Assembly: GCA_900552655.1 (NCBI GenBank)
Contig: USAE01000038.1
Location: forward strand, 1-16,134
Source: an uncultured Clostridium sp.
Lineage (GTDB): Bacteria; Bacillota; Clostridia; TANB77; CAG-508
Length of the DNA stretch: 16,134 nt
Direction: 5' to 3'
Below, piece after piece: positions 5,805 through 12,754 of this stretch. The first letter of the stretch is position 1; every line of letters starts with the position of its first letter. The translations under genes were made by a program, and so were the position numbers. The notes beneath the pieces were generated by a model. That model searched no databases and had not been told where the DNA came from. It was given only the letters and a program-made list of their open reading frames with translations.

Positions 5805-6176
5805 ATGAACAAAAAAAGCATAGCGCTAATATTAATAGAAATTTCAATATTAATAATAGCAATTTTAGGAGTAAATAGTAATTTAATTAATTACGCACCA
5901 GAATGCACATTTTATAAAATAACAAACTTACAATGTCCATCTTGTGGTGGAACAAGATGTGTAGAAAGTATTTTAAAGGGGCAATTTAAAGAAGCTTTTT
6001 TGTTTCATCCAATATTTTTTATAACTATTTTTTATTTATTGTTATGTAATATAGTGTATTTAATTAACTTAAATAAAAAAGATAAAATTATGACATGGAT
6101 TTATCCAAAGTATTGGTATGTAATAATCTTCGCCATAGTCCTTGTTATATACGCAATATTGCGCAACTTACTATAA
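5805..6176 (+). CDS. DUF2752 family small membrane protein
   Basis: This 123-residue protein has three hydrophobic segments (about 6-22, 68-88 and 99-120) and the family motif CPSCGGTRC at 44-52. In DUF2752 proteins this CP-x-CGGTR sequence follows the first transmembrane segment. The clustered cysteines suggest metal binding or redox sensitivity, but no function is established. The length is normal for the family. A weak GGTGAAAG precedes the ATG. It is followed at 134 bp by two DUF4190 genes. Such small membrane families often lie together in Firmicutes, which suggests a shared envelope role; this is inference. Confidence 0.88.
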   Translation: MNKKSIALILIEISILIIAILGVNSNLINYAPECTFYKITNLQCPSCGGTRCVESILKGQFKEAFLFHPIFFITIFYLLLCNIVYLINLNKKDKIMTWIYPKYWYVIIFAIVLVIYAILRNLL

Positions 6177-6310
6177 AGATGTGTATAGTCCTAATTTAGG
6201 ATTAAGTAAAGATTAAACCAATATAATTATTTAGTTCTTCTTGCTTTGAGCCTAGTAAAGAATAAACAATAGTAAGTGCACAATATAACGAAAATAAGAG
6301 GAGGTATATT

Positions 6311-6682
6311 ATGGAAAATAACACAAACAATTTAAACGAAAATCAAAATTCAAACAATGTAGAAACAAATGCAGTAGAAAACAAAAAGAAAAATTTTAGT
6401 ATAGCAGCGCTAGTACTTGGAATTGTAGCACTAGTTCTTTCTTGTATATGGTATATATCAATACCTTGTGCAATTTTGGCTATAATATTTGGAGTACTAG
6501 GATTAAAATCATCAAAAAGAGGAATGTCTGTAGCAGGAATTACAACAGGTGCGATAGGTATGGTACTTTCTATATTATTAATTGTATCAGTTTTTCTATT
6601 CGGTTTCGCTATTTTGAAAAATGCAACAGATGAATTAACAAATAATGATTATAATTATTACTTAGATGATAGTAATTTCTAA
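6311..6682 (+). CDS. DUF4190 family membrane protein, short paralogue
   Basis: This 123-residue protein has an Asn-rich hydrophilic N-terminus (1-27), then the DUF4190 core with FSIAALVLGIVALVLS, ISIPCAILAIIFGVLGL and RGMSVAGITTGAIGMVLSI. The core contains a long hydrophobic hairpin (about 31-65) and a second membrane segment (about 76-103). The C-terminus is acidic and tyrosine-rich (NDYNYYLDD). Function is unknown. GAGGAGG at 6297-6303 is a strong ribosome-binding site. The next gene is a longer copy whose 169-bp core (7109-7277) aligns without gaps to 6394-6562 here, so the pair probably arose by tandem duplication. Confidence 0.88.
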   Translation: MENNTNNLNENQNSNNVETNAVENKKKNFSIAALVLGIVALVLSCIWYISIPCAILAIIFGVLGLKSSKRGMSVAGITTGAIGMVLSILLIVSVFLFGFAILKNATDELTNNDYNYYLDDSNF

Positions 6683-6782
6683 ATAAGAAAGCTATTTATA
6701 TAGCAGTAATTTTAAAATTAATAATTTATGTATATATAAGAAACTATAGTTTAAATAGAAACTAAGATGAAGGAGGATCTGT

Positions 6783-7421
6783 ATGGACGAAAATAATATC
6801 AATAACAACAATACAGATAATAATTTACCAAATAATGAAGAGGTATTAAATAACAATTTAGCAAGTAATGATAGCACATTAAATGACAATGTAACAAATA
6901 ACGAAAATACAGCGAATACTAATACAACAACTAATATGCAAAGTAATGAGCCTAATAATGGTGAAGAAATTAAAAAGGAAGCTAGTGCTCAAGAAATAGT
7001 AAAAAAAGAAACAGTAAATGTAGTACAAAATAATCAACCAATAAATAATTCTAAACAAAATACAAATAATATGGAAAATGATAAAAAACAAGTAAATGAT
7101 AAAAAAGGTTTTAGTATAGCAGCTTTAGTACTTGGAATTGTAGCTATAGTTCTTTCATGCATATGGTATATATCAATACCATGCGCAATTTTGGCAATAG
7201 TATTTGGAATATTAGGAATAAAGTCAAGCAAAAAAGGAATGTCTATAGCAGGTATAACAACAGGAGCTATAGGAATGTTTATATGTATAGCAATACTAAT
7301 AGTATTAATGATATTTGGTTTTGCAATGGGAATAACAGATAGTATAACAGAGATAATAGAAGACGAAGATTATTATGATTATTATGATTCTTCATATTAT
7401 TTTGACTACAAAGATTTTTAA
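6783..7421 (+). CDS. DUF4190 family membrane protein with long Asn-rich N-terminal region
   Basis: This 212-residue paralogue of the preceding gene carries an extra low-complexity N-terminus (about residues 1-108) dominated by Asn, Thr, Glu and Lys. The DUF4190 core follows at about 110-183, with two hydrophobic segments. The tail EDEDYYDYYDSSYYFDY is acidic and tyrosine-rich. The Asn-rich part is probably disordered; on which side of the membrane it lies cannot be decided. No signal peptidase site is evident. GAAGGAGG precedes the ATG. A clear intrinsic terminator follows at 7457. A 12-bp palindrome AAACTATAGTTT (6741-6752) lies in the gap before it. Confidence 0.88.
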   Translation: MDENNINNNNTDNNLPNNEEVLNNNLASNDSTLNDNVTNNENTANTNTTTNMQSNEPNNGEEIKKEASAQEIVKKETVNVVQNNQPINNSKQNTNNMENDKKQVNDKKGFSIAALVLGIVAIVLSCIWYISIPCAILAIVFGILGIKSSKKGMSIAGITTGAIGMFICIAILIVLMIFGFAMGITDSITEIIEDEDYYDYYDSSYYFDYKDF

Positions 7422-7456
7422 AATAATATAATATTTTTGTGATAAAATATAAAATT

Positions 7457-7496
7457 AAATCCACTTAGCATATCAATTTATGGCAAGTGGATTTTT
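7457..7496 (+). terminator. Intrinsic terminator after the DUF4190 pair
   Basis: AAATCCACTT (7457-7466) pairs with AAGTGGATTT (7485-7494) over an 18-nt loop and runs into TTTTT. It separates the membrane-protein cluster from the hydrogenase promoter region. Confidence 0.8.
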
Positions 7497-7517
7497 CATG
7501 TTTATTATATAAAATTA

Positions 7518-7546
7518 TTGTATAATTTTGTAAGCTCTGATATAAT
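7518..7546 (+). promoter_or_regulatory. Strong sigma-A type promoter with long leader to hydC
   Basis: TTGTAT (7518-7523), a 17-bp spacer and TATAAT (7541-7546) with TGA directly before it give a near-consensus extended -10 promoter. Its transcript would start near 7553, leaving about 208 nt before the hydC ATG. The leader is AT-rich, with no riboswitch or good ORF that I recognise. Confidence 0.65.
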
Positions 7547-7689
7547 GAAACCGTATATTTTTTTAATAAAATATATTGTACAAAATTAATAAAACATACT
7601 AAATAAGCATAATATTTTATATAATACAAAATGAAACTGTAGTCAAATGAAAACAACTATGTAATTAAATGCAATATATAAATTTATAT

Positions 7690-7718
7690 TTGTAATAACA
7701 TTATATAAGATATATACT
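7690..7718 (+). promoter_or_regulatory. Proximal promoter for the hydCBA operon
   Basis: TTGTAA (7690-7695) and TATACT (7713-7718) are 17 bp apart, 43 bp upstream of the chosen hydC start. No full Rex operator (TTGTGA/TTGTTAA with its inverted half) is visible, so redox control through Rex is not supported here. Confidence 0.55.
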
Positions 7719-7760
7719 AAAATAAAATTTCGTACCAAAAGTACAAGAATGGAGGAATAT

Positions 7761-8252
7761 ATGGGCGAAAAAAATTGTATGGAAGAAAAATTATCAGAAG
7801 AAATGAAAAAACTACTACAAAAATATTCACAAGAAAAATCAAATTTAATTCAAATTCTAAATGAAGTTCAAGAAAAATATGGTTATATTCCAAAACAATC
7901 ACAAATTGAAATATCTAATTATTTAAACATTCCAATGGCAGAAATTTATGGTGTCATAACATTTTATTCTCGTTTTACGTTAAAACCCAAAGGTAAATAT
8001 AATATATCAGTATGTCTAGGGACTGCATGTTTTGTTAAAGGTTCACAAGCTTTACTAGATAGACTAAAAGAAAGATTACAAATACAAGAGGGAGAAACTA
8101 CACCAGATGGCAAGTTTTATATTGATGCAACAAGATGTGTTGGTGCGTGTGGATTAGCACCAGTATTTACTGTAAATAGCGAGGTATATGGTAAAGCAAC
8201 TGTTAAAAAATTAGATGAAGTATTAGATGAATATATGAAAAAAGAAGATTAA
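7761..8252 (+). CDS. hydC: NAD(P)H-linked [FeFe]-hydrogenase subunit HydC (NuoE-like, [2Fe-2S])
   Basis: This 163-residue protein belongs to the NuoE/HydC/HndA family. The N-terminal helices include KYGYIPKQSQIEISNYLNIP, then comes a thioredoxin-like [2Fe-2S] domain with C85-x4-C90 and C126-x3-C130. It passes electrons within the soluble hydrogenase complex next to the flavin subunit. The start is set at 7761. GGAGG at 7751-7755 precedes it by 5 nt, whereas an earlier in-frame ATG at 7749 overlaps that GGAGG and lacks its own site. It is the first gene of hydC-hydB-hydA, all with gaps under 25 bp. NuoE of complex I is ruled out by the H-cluster gene two positions downstream and by the absence of other nuo genes. 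Confidence 0.93.
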   Translation: MGEKNCMEEKLSEEMKKLLQKYSQEKSNLIQILNEVQEKYGYIPKQSQIEISNYLNIPMAEIYGVITFYSRFTLKPKGKYNISVCLGTACFVKGSQALLDRLKERLQIQEGETTPDGKFYIDATRCVGACGLAPVFTVNSEVYGKATVKKLDEVLDEYMKKED

Positions 8253-8276
8253 AAATATCTAGCGAAAGGAGATAAT

Positions 8277-10136
8277 ATGAAAACTTTAGAAGAAATTCAT
8301 GAAATAAGAAATAAAAAAAGACAAGAGTTAGATTTAAGAGTTAATATAGAAGCAAGTACAAAAGAAAAACATATATTAGTATGTAGAGGAACAGGCTGTA
8401 CATCTTCAAAATCACCAAAAATTATAGAAAATTTTAAAAGAATAATAGAAGAAAAAGGTATCCAAAATGTTAGAGTTATTCAAACGGGATGCTTTGGGTT
8501 ATGCGCCAAAGGACCGATTGTAATAATACGACCAGAGGATACCTTTTATGCTATGGTAACTCCAGAGGATTGTGAGGAAATTATAGAAAAACACATAGTA
8601 AAGGGAGAGATTGTAGAAAGATTATTATGTAAAGACATAGATAAAACAACAGTTAAAAGATTAGACGAGCTTAATTTTTATAAAAAGCAAAAACGTATTG
8701 CTTTAAAGAATTGTGGAATTATCAATCCAGAAGAAATAGACGAATATATAGCGTTTGATGGATATAATGCTTTAGAAAAAGTTTTAAAAGAGATGTCACC
8801 AGATGATGTAATAAATGAGATTAGTGAATCTGGTTTAAGAGGTCGTGGGGGAGCAGGCTTCCCAACAGGAAGAAAATGGCTATTTACAAAGCAAGCTGAA
8901 GGTGACCAAAAATATGTTGTATGTAATGCTGATGAAGGTGACCCAGGAGCTTTTATGGATAGAAGTATTTTAGAGGGCGACCCACATAGCATTTTGGAAG
9001 CTATGGAAATTGCAGGATACAGTATAGGTGCTAATAAAGCTTATATTTATGTAAGGGCAGAATATCCAATAGCTGTAGAAAGACTTAAAGTTGCAATAAA
9101 ACAAGCAGAAGATTATGGTTTTCTTGGTGAAAATATTTTTGGCACAAATTTTTCTTTTAGTATAGAAATAAGATTGGGTGCAGGTGCATTTGTTTGTGGC
9201 GAGGAAACAGCACTTTTGGAATCTATAGAAGGAAGAAGGGGGCAACCACGTGTAAAACCACCGTATCCAGCGAGTGCAGGTTTATGGGGAAAGCCAACAT
9301 TAATTAATAATGTTGAAACTTTTGCAAATGTTACTAGAATTATTTTAAATGGTTCTAAATGGTATTCAAGTATAGGAACAGAGAAATCTAAAGGAACTAA
9401 AGTTTTTGCTTTAGGTGGAAATGTAAATAATATTGGACTAGTAGAAGTGCCTATGGGAACTACATTAAGGGAAATTGTATTTGATATAGGTGGAGGAATA
9501 CCAAATGGTAGAGAATTTAAAGCAGCTCAAACAGGTGGACCTTCTGGTGGATGTATTCCAAAAGAACATTTAGATACTCCAATAGATTATGAATCACTTG
9601 CAAGTATTGGCTCTATGATGGGGTCTGGTGGTCTTATTGTTATGGATAATTCTAAATGTATGGTTAATATTGCAAAATTCTACTTAGATTTCACTGTTAG
9701 CGAAAGCTGTGGGAAATGTACTCCTTGTAGAATTGGTACAAAAAGAATGTTAGAAATATTGGAAAGAATGTGTGAAGGAAAAGCTGAAGAAGAGGATTTA
9801 TATAAATTAGAAAAATTAGCACTAAATATTCAAAAAACTGCAATATGTGGACTTGGTCAAACAGCTCCAAATCCAGTTTTAAGTACATTAAAATATTTTA
9901 GAGATGAATATATGGAACATATTAAATATAAAAAATGTAGAGCAGGTCAATGTAAAGCTTTAGCAAAAATACAAATAGATGAAGAAAAATGTAAAGGTTG
10001 TGGTATATGTAAAAGAAATTGCCCAGTAAATGCTATTACTGGAGAGCCAAGAACGCCACATAAAATTGATCCAGATATATGTATAAAGTGTGGTACTTGT
10101 ATAGATAAATGTCCATTTAAAGCTATTAATAACTAA
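8277..10136 (+). CDS. hydB: NAD(P)H-linked [FeFe]-hydrogenase flavoprotein subunit HydB (NuoF-like)
   Basis: This 619-residue protein has the full modular build of HydB/HndC. It has an N-terminal thioredoxin-like [2Fe-2S] domain (C36, C41, C72, C76) and the NuoF FMN/NAD(H) domain with the glycine-rich GRGGAGFPTGRKW (189-201) and NADEGDPGAFMDR. An SLBB region and a [4Fe-4S] site with C478, C481, C484 and C524 (SCGKCTPCRIG) follow. A C-terminal 2x[4Fe-4S] ferredoxin has C572/C575/C578/C582 and C602/C605/C608/C612. It oxidises or reduces NAD(P)(H) at FMN and relays electrons to HydA. In bifurcating enzymes this is the branch point to ferredoxin, but NADH-only homologues exist, and sequence reading alone does not separate them. 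Shine-Dalgarno AAAGGAG precedes the ATG; hydA follows after 15 bp. Confidence 0.95.
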   Translation: MKTLEEIHEIRNKKRQELDLRVNIEASTKEKHILVCRGTGCTSSKSPKIIENFKRIIEEKGIQNVRVIQTGCFGLCAKGPIVIIRPEDTFYAMVTPEDCEEIIEKHIVKGEIVERLLCKDIDKTTVKRLDELNFYKKQKRIALKNCGIINPEEIDEYIAFDGYNALEKVLKEMSPDDVINEISESGLRGRGGAGFPTGRKWLFTKQAEGDQKYVVCNADEGDPGAFMDRSILEGDPHSILEAMEIAGYSIGANKAYIYVRAEYPIAVERLKVAIKQAEDYGFLGENIFGTNFSFSIEIRLGAGAFVCGEETALLESIEGRRGQPRVKPPYPASAGLWGKPTLINNVETFANVTRIILNGSKWYSSIGTEKSKGTKVFALGGNVNNIGLVEVPMGTTLREIVFDIGGGIPNGREFKAAQTGGPSGGCIPKEHLDTPIDYESLASIGSMMGSGGLIVMDNSKCMVNIAKFYLDFTVSESCGKCTPCRIGTKRMLEILERMCEGKAEEEDLYKLEKLALNIQKTAICGLGQTAPNPVLSTLKYFRDEYMEHIKYKKCRAGQCKALAKIQIDEEKCKGCGICKRNCPVNAITGEPRTPHKIDPDICIKCGTCIDKCPFKAINN

Positions 10137-10151
10137 GAAGGGAGAAATAAA

Positions 10152-11903
10152 ATGGAAGATAATTTTATAACTTTAAAAATAGATGATAAAGAAGTTAAAG
10201 CAAAAGAAGGAACTACAATATTGCAAGCTGCAAAACAAGTAGGCATAGACATTCCTACATTATGTTTTTTAAAGGATATTAACGAGGTGGGAGATTGCAG
10301 AATGTGCATTGTAGAAGTTGAAGGAAGAAAAGGGTTTGCAACATCTTGCATTCAAAAGGTTGAAGAAGGAATGATTGTACATACGCATTCACCAGCAGTT
10401 ATGGAAGCAAGAAGAGTTATATTAGACTTAATACTTTCTAACCATCATAGAGATTGCTTAACTTGCAGTCGTAATGGCAATTGTGAATTGCAGGCCTTGG
10501 CAGTAAAATTTAATGTTCAACATGTAGAATTTGAAGGTGAAATGACTAGCCATAAAATAGATGATAAATCACCTGCAATAATGAGAGATTTTAATAAATG
10601 TATTTTATGTAGAAGATGTGTTGCTGCATGTAAAAATGTACAAGAAATCGGAGCGATAGATTGTATTAATAGAGGATTTGAATCTTGTATTTCTACAGTT
10701 GGTGATAATAGTTTAGCAGATGTTAATTGTACATTTTGTGGCCAATGTATAGAAGCATGCCCAACAGGAGCTTTGAAAGAGAAGGAATATATTAAAGATG
10801 TATGGAGAAACTTAAAAAATCCAGAAATACATACTGTTGTTCAAACTGCACCAGCTGTTAGAGTTGCATTAGGAGAAGAGTTTGATATGCCTGTTGGAAC
10901 AAATGTAACAGGAAAAATGGTGTCTGCGCTAAAAAGTTTAGGATTTGATAGAGTATTTGATACAAATACAGGTGCAGATTTAACTATTATGGAGGAAGCA
11001 AACGAATTTATAGAACGTTTCGAAAAACAAGAAGGTTTACCAATGATTACATCATGTAGCCCTGGTTGGGTAAGATTTGCAGAAAAGAATTATCCAGATT
11101 TATTAGGACATTTATCTAGCTGCAAATCGCCACATCAAATGTTTGGTGCAATGGTAAAGTCATATTATGCTAAGAAATATAATGTAGATCCAAGCAAGAT
11201 ATGTATGGTTTCTGTTATGCCATGTATTGCAAAAAAATATGAATGTCAAAGAGAAGAAATGGAAGTAGAAGGAATTAGAGATGTTGATTATGTAATAACA
11301 ACACGTGAATTAGCTAGAATGATAAAACAAGCAAATATAGAATTTACAGAGCTACAAGAAGATAAATTTGACGAACCAATGGGTGAAGCTACTGGCGCAG
11401 GGGCTATTTTTGGAACAACAGGTGGAGTTATGGAAGCAGCTCTAAGAACTGCCGCAGATGTATTAGAAAACAAGGATTTACCTAAGTTTGAATATGAAGC
11501 TGTACGAGGCGGAAAAGAAAGAAAAGAAGCTGTTATAGAGATTGCTGGAAAAAAGGTAAAAGCAGTAGTAGTAAGTGGTTTAAGTAATGCCAGAAAAATA
11601 ATGGACGAAATAAAAGAAGGAAAGGCAGATTATCAATTTGTGGAAATAATGGCTTGCCCAGGAGGATGTATAATGGGTGGAGGTCAACCTATAAAAAATT
11701 CTAAAACTCGAAGTGAGATAGATATTAGAAAGCTAAGATCAGATGCATTGTATTCAATTGATGAAAAAAGTGTTATAAGAAAATCACACGAAAATCCTGT
11801 TATAAAGCAAATGTATGAAGAATTTTTACAAAAGCCAGGAAGTGAAGTCTCTCATAAATATTTACATACACATTATTCTAAAAAGAATTTGTATGATATA
11901 TAA
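10152..11903 (+). CDS. hydA: [FeFe]-hydrogenase catalytic subunit HydA (group A, trimeric type)
   Basis: The protein has 583 residues and the domain order of HndD/HydA. It has an N-terminal [2Fe-2S] (C38, C49, C52, C66), a His-Cys3 [4Fe-4S] (H98, C102, C105, C111), two further [4Fe-4S] motifs (C150/153/156/160 and C193/196/199/203), and then the H-cluster domain. The H-cluster motifs are L1 TSCSPGW (300-306), L2 MPCIAKKYE (356-364, C358) and L3 MACPGGCIMGGGQP (500-513, C502 and C506). It reduces protons or oxidises H2. L1 has Ser at 303 where the classical motif is TSCCPxW; a further Cys lies close by in LSSCKSPHQM. I recall Ser variants among trimeric NAD(P)-linked enzymes, so this need not mean inactivity. 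The L2 and L3 motifs exclude NuoG. Maturases HydEFG are not in the window. Confidence 0.96.
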   Translation: MEDNFITLKIDDKEVKAKEGTTILQAAKQVGIDIPTLCFLKDINEVGDCRMCIVEVEGRKGFATSCIQKVEEGMIVHTHSPAVMEARRVILDLILSNHHRDCLTCSRNGNCELQALAVKFNVQHVEFEGEMTSHKIDDKSPAIMRDFNKCILCRRCVAACKNVQEIGAIDCINRGFESCISTVGDNSLADVNCTFCGQCIEACPTGALKEKEYIKDVWRNLKNPEIHTVVQTAPAVRVALGEEFDMPVGTNVTGKMVSALKSLGFDRVFDTNTGADLTIMEEANEFIERFEKQEGLPMITSCSPGWVRFAEKNYPDLLGHLSSCKSPHQMFGAMVKSYYAKKYNVDPSKICMVSVMPCIAKKYECQREEMEVEGIRDVDYVITTRELARMIKQANIEFTELQEDKFDEPMGEATGAGAIFGTTGGVMEAALRTAADVLENKDLPKFEYEAVRGGKERKEAVIEIAGKKVKAVVVSGLSNARKIMDEIKEGKADYQFVEIMACPGGCIMGGGQPIKNSKTRSEIDIRKLRSDALYSIDEKSVIRKSHENPVIKQMYEEFLQKPGSEVSHKYLHTHYSKKNLYDI

Positions 11904-11911
11904 GTTTAAGA

Positions 11912-11938
11912 AATTGACGATTCTCAATTAAAATTTTT
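11912..11938 (+). terminator. Weak terminator-like hairpin after hydA
   Basis: AATTGA (11912-11917) pairs with TCAATT (11924-11929), with a T5 run at 11934-11938. The stem is short and AT-rich, so termination may be partial. Confidence 0.3.
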
Positions 11939-11970
11939 ATGTGATAACAATGATAAATGTAGTAAAAAAA

Positions 11971-11999
11971 TAGACTTTTATTTTTAAAAGGAATATAAT
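11971..11999 (+). promoter_or_regulatory. Promoter of the cas operon
   Basis: TAGACT (11971-11976), a 17-bp spacer and a perfect TATAAT (11994-11999) lie 63 bp upstream of cas6. The leader contains a GAACTT/AAGTTC inverted pair (12013-12018 with 12033-12038), which might fold. The position suggests the cas genes are transcribed separately from the hydrogenase operon. Confidence 0.65.
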
Positions 12000-12062
12000 A
12001 AAAATTGTTAATGAACTTTAAAGAACGTCTCTAAGTTCGGAATAATAAGAGAAGGTGAAAAT

Positions 12063-12743
12063 ATGCAATACTATAATTTAAAAATAGCAATTTTTTTAAA
12101 AAACAATTTACAAAATTATGAAACATATGAAAAAATAGGAAATCTAATATCATTTGCAATGCTAAAAAATGAAAACTTAAAAGAGTTACACGAAAAAAAC
12201 ATATATAAAAATTATGTATACTGTAATTTATATCCAATAGAAAAAAATGGTTATTACAAACAAAACCAAGTATACCAATTTGATATACGAGGAATAGAAA
12301 TTGAAAAAATGATGAAATTAAAACAGGTGCTTAACTCTGTAGAAGATGAAAATTTTAAGGTAATAAATGTAAGATTTGAAACAAGTGAGCAAAGGAAAAT
12401 AAATAAATTAATAACATTAACACCTGTAATTATAACTATGCCAAAAGGTGACTATGACATAAAAGACGATATGAATTTTATTAAAAAAAGGATTTTAGAT
12501 AATATTCAGAAAAAATACAAAGAATTATATAAATCAAATATAGAAGTAGACTTTATAGAAGAAATTAGAAAAATAAACTTAAAGCCTATAAAAATACCAT
12601 ACAAAAATATACATATGTTAGGAAATAAGTTTGAAATAAAAGTAAAAGAAGACCCAATGTCACAAAATTTAGCATATTTAATGTTAGCAATAGGATGTGG
12701 AGAAAAGAACTCTTTAGGATTTGGATTTTGTAAAGCAAAATAG
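12063..12743 (+). CDS. cas6: CRISPR pre-crRNA endoribonuclease Cas6 (type I-B)
   Basis: This 226-residue protein has the Cas6 hallmarks. It has an N-terminal ferredoxin-like start (YNLKIAIFL) and the clostridial LHEKN-x-YKNYVYCNLYP segment, with H43 as the likely catalytic histidine. The C-terminal glycine-rich loop GCGEKNSLGFGF contacts the crRNA repeat. It cleaves pre-crRNA in the repeat and in type I-B usually stays on the 3' handle. GAAGGTGA at 12051-12058 supports the start. Its stop codon runs straight into the cas8b ribosome-binding site (TAGGAGGTGA), suggesting coupled translation. It is first in the order cas6-cas8b-cas7-cas5, standard for clostridial I-B loci. The assignment of H43 is by pattern, not alignment. 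Confidence 0.93.
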   Translation: MQYYNLKIAIFLKNNLQNYETYEKIGNLISFAMLKNENLKELHEKNIYKNYVYCNLYPIEKNGYYKQNQVYQFDIRGIEIEKMMKLKQVLNSVEDENFKVINVRFETSEQRKINKLITLTPVIITMPKGDYDIKDDMNFIKKRILDNIQKKYKELYKSNIEVDFIEEIRKINLKPIKIPYKNIHMLGNKFEIKVKEDPMSQNLAYLMLAIGCGEKNSLGFGFCKAK

Positions 12744-12754
12744 GAGGTGATATT

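Noticed and set aside
7545..7589. Short leader peptide MKPYIFLIKYIVQN in the distal hydC leader
   Set aside because: The ATG overlaps the -10 box and has no Shine-Dalgarno, so it would not be in the transcript.
7279..7902. Minus-strand open frames around the DUF4190/hydC gap
   Set aside because: They lack ribosome-binding sites, overlap the terminator and promoters, and have AT-driven Ile/Leu/Tyr composition.
8678..9245. Minus-strand open frames inside hydB
   Set aside because: They are shadows of a gene with a complete set of cofactor motifs on the plus strand.
10152..11903. NuoG subunit of complex I
   Set aside because: The C-terminal half has the L1, L2 and L3 H-cluster motifs, and no other nuo genes are nearby.
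12003..12018. Possible Rex half-site TTGTTAA before cas6
   Set aside because: The inverted second half (TTAACAA) is absent and cas genes are not expected Rex targets.
11904..12062. Possible CRISPR repeat or leader upstream of cas6
   Set aside because: Only one GAACTTTAAAGAACG-like segment and a 6-bp inverted pair are present. Nothing repeats at spacer-like intervals.
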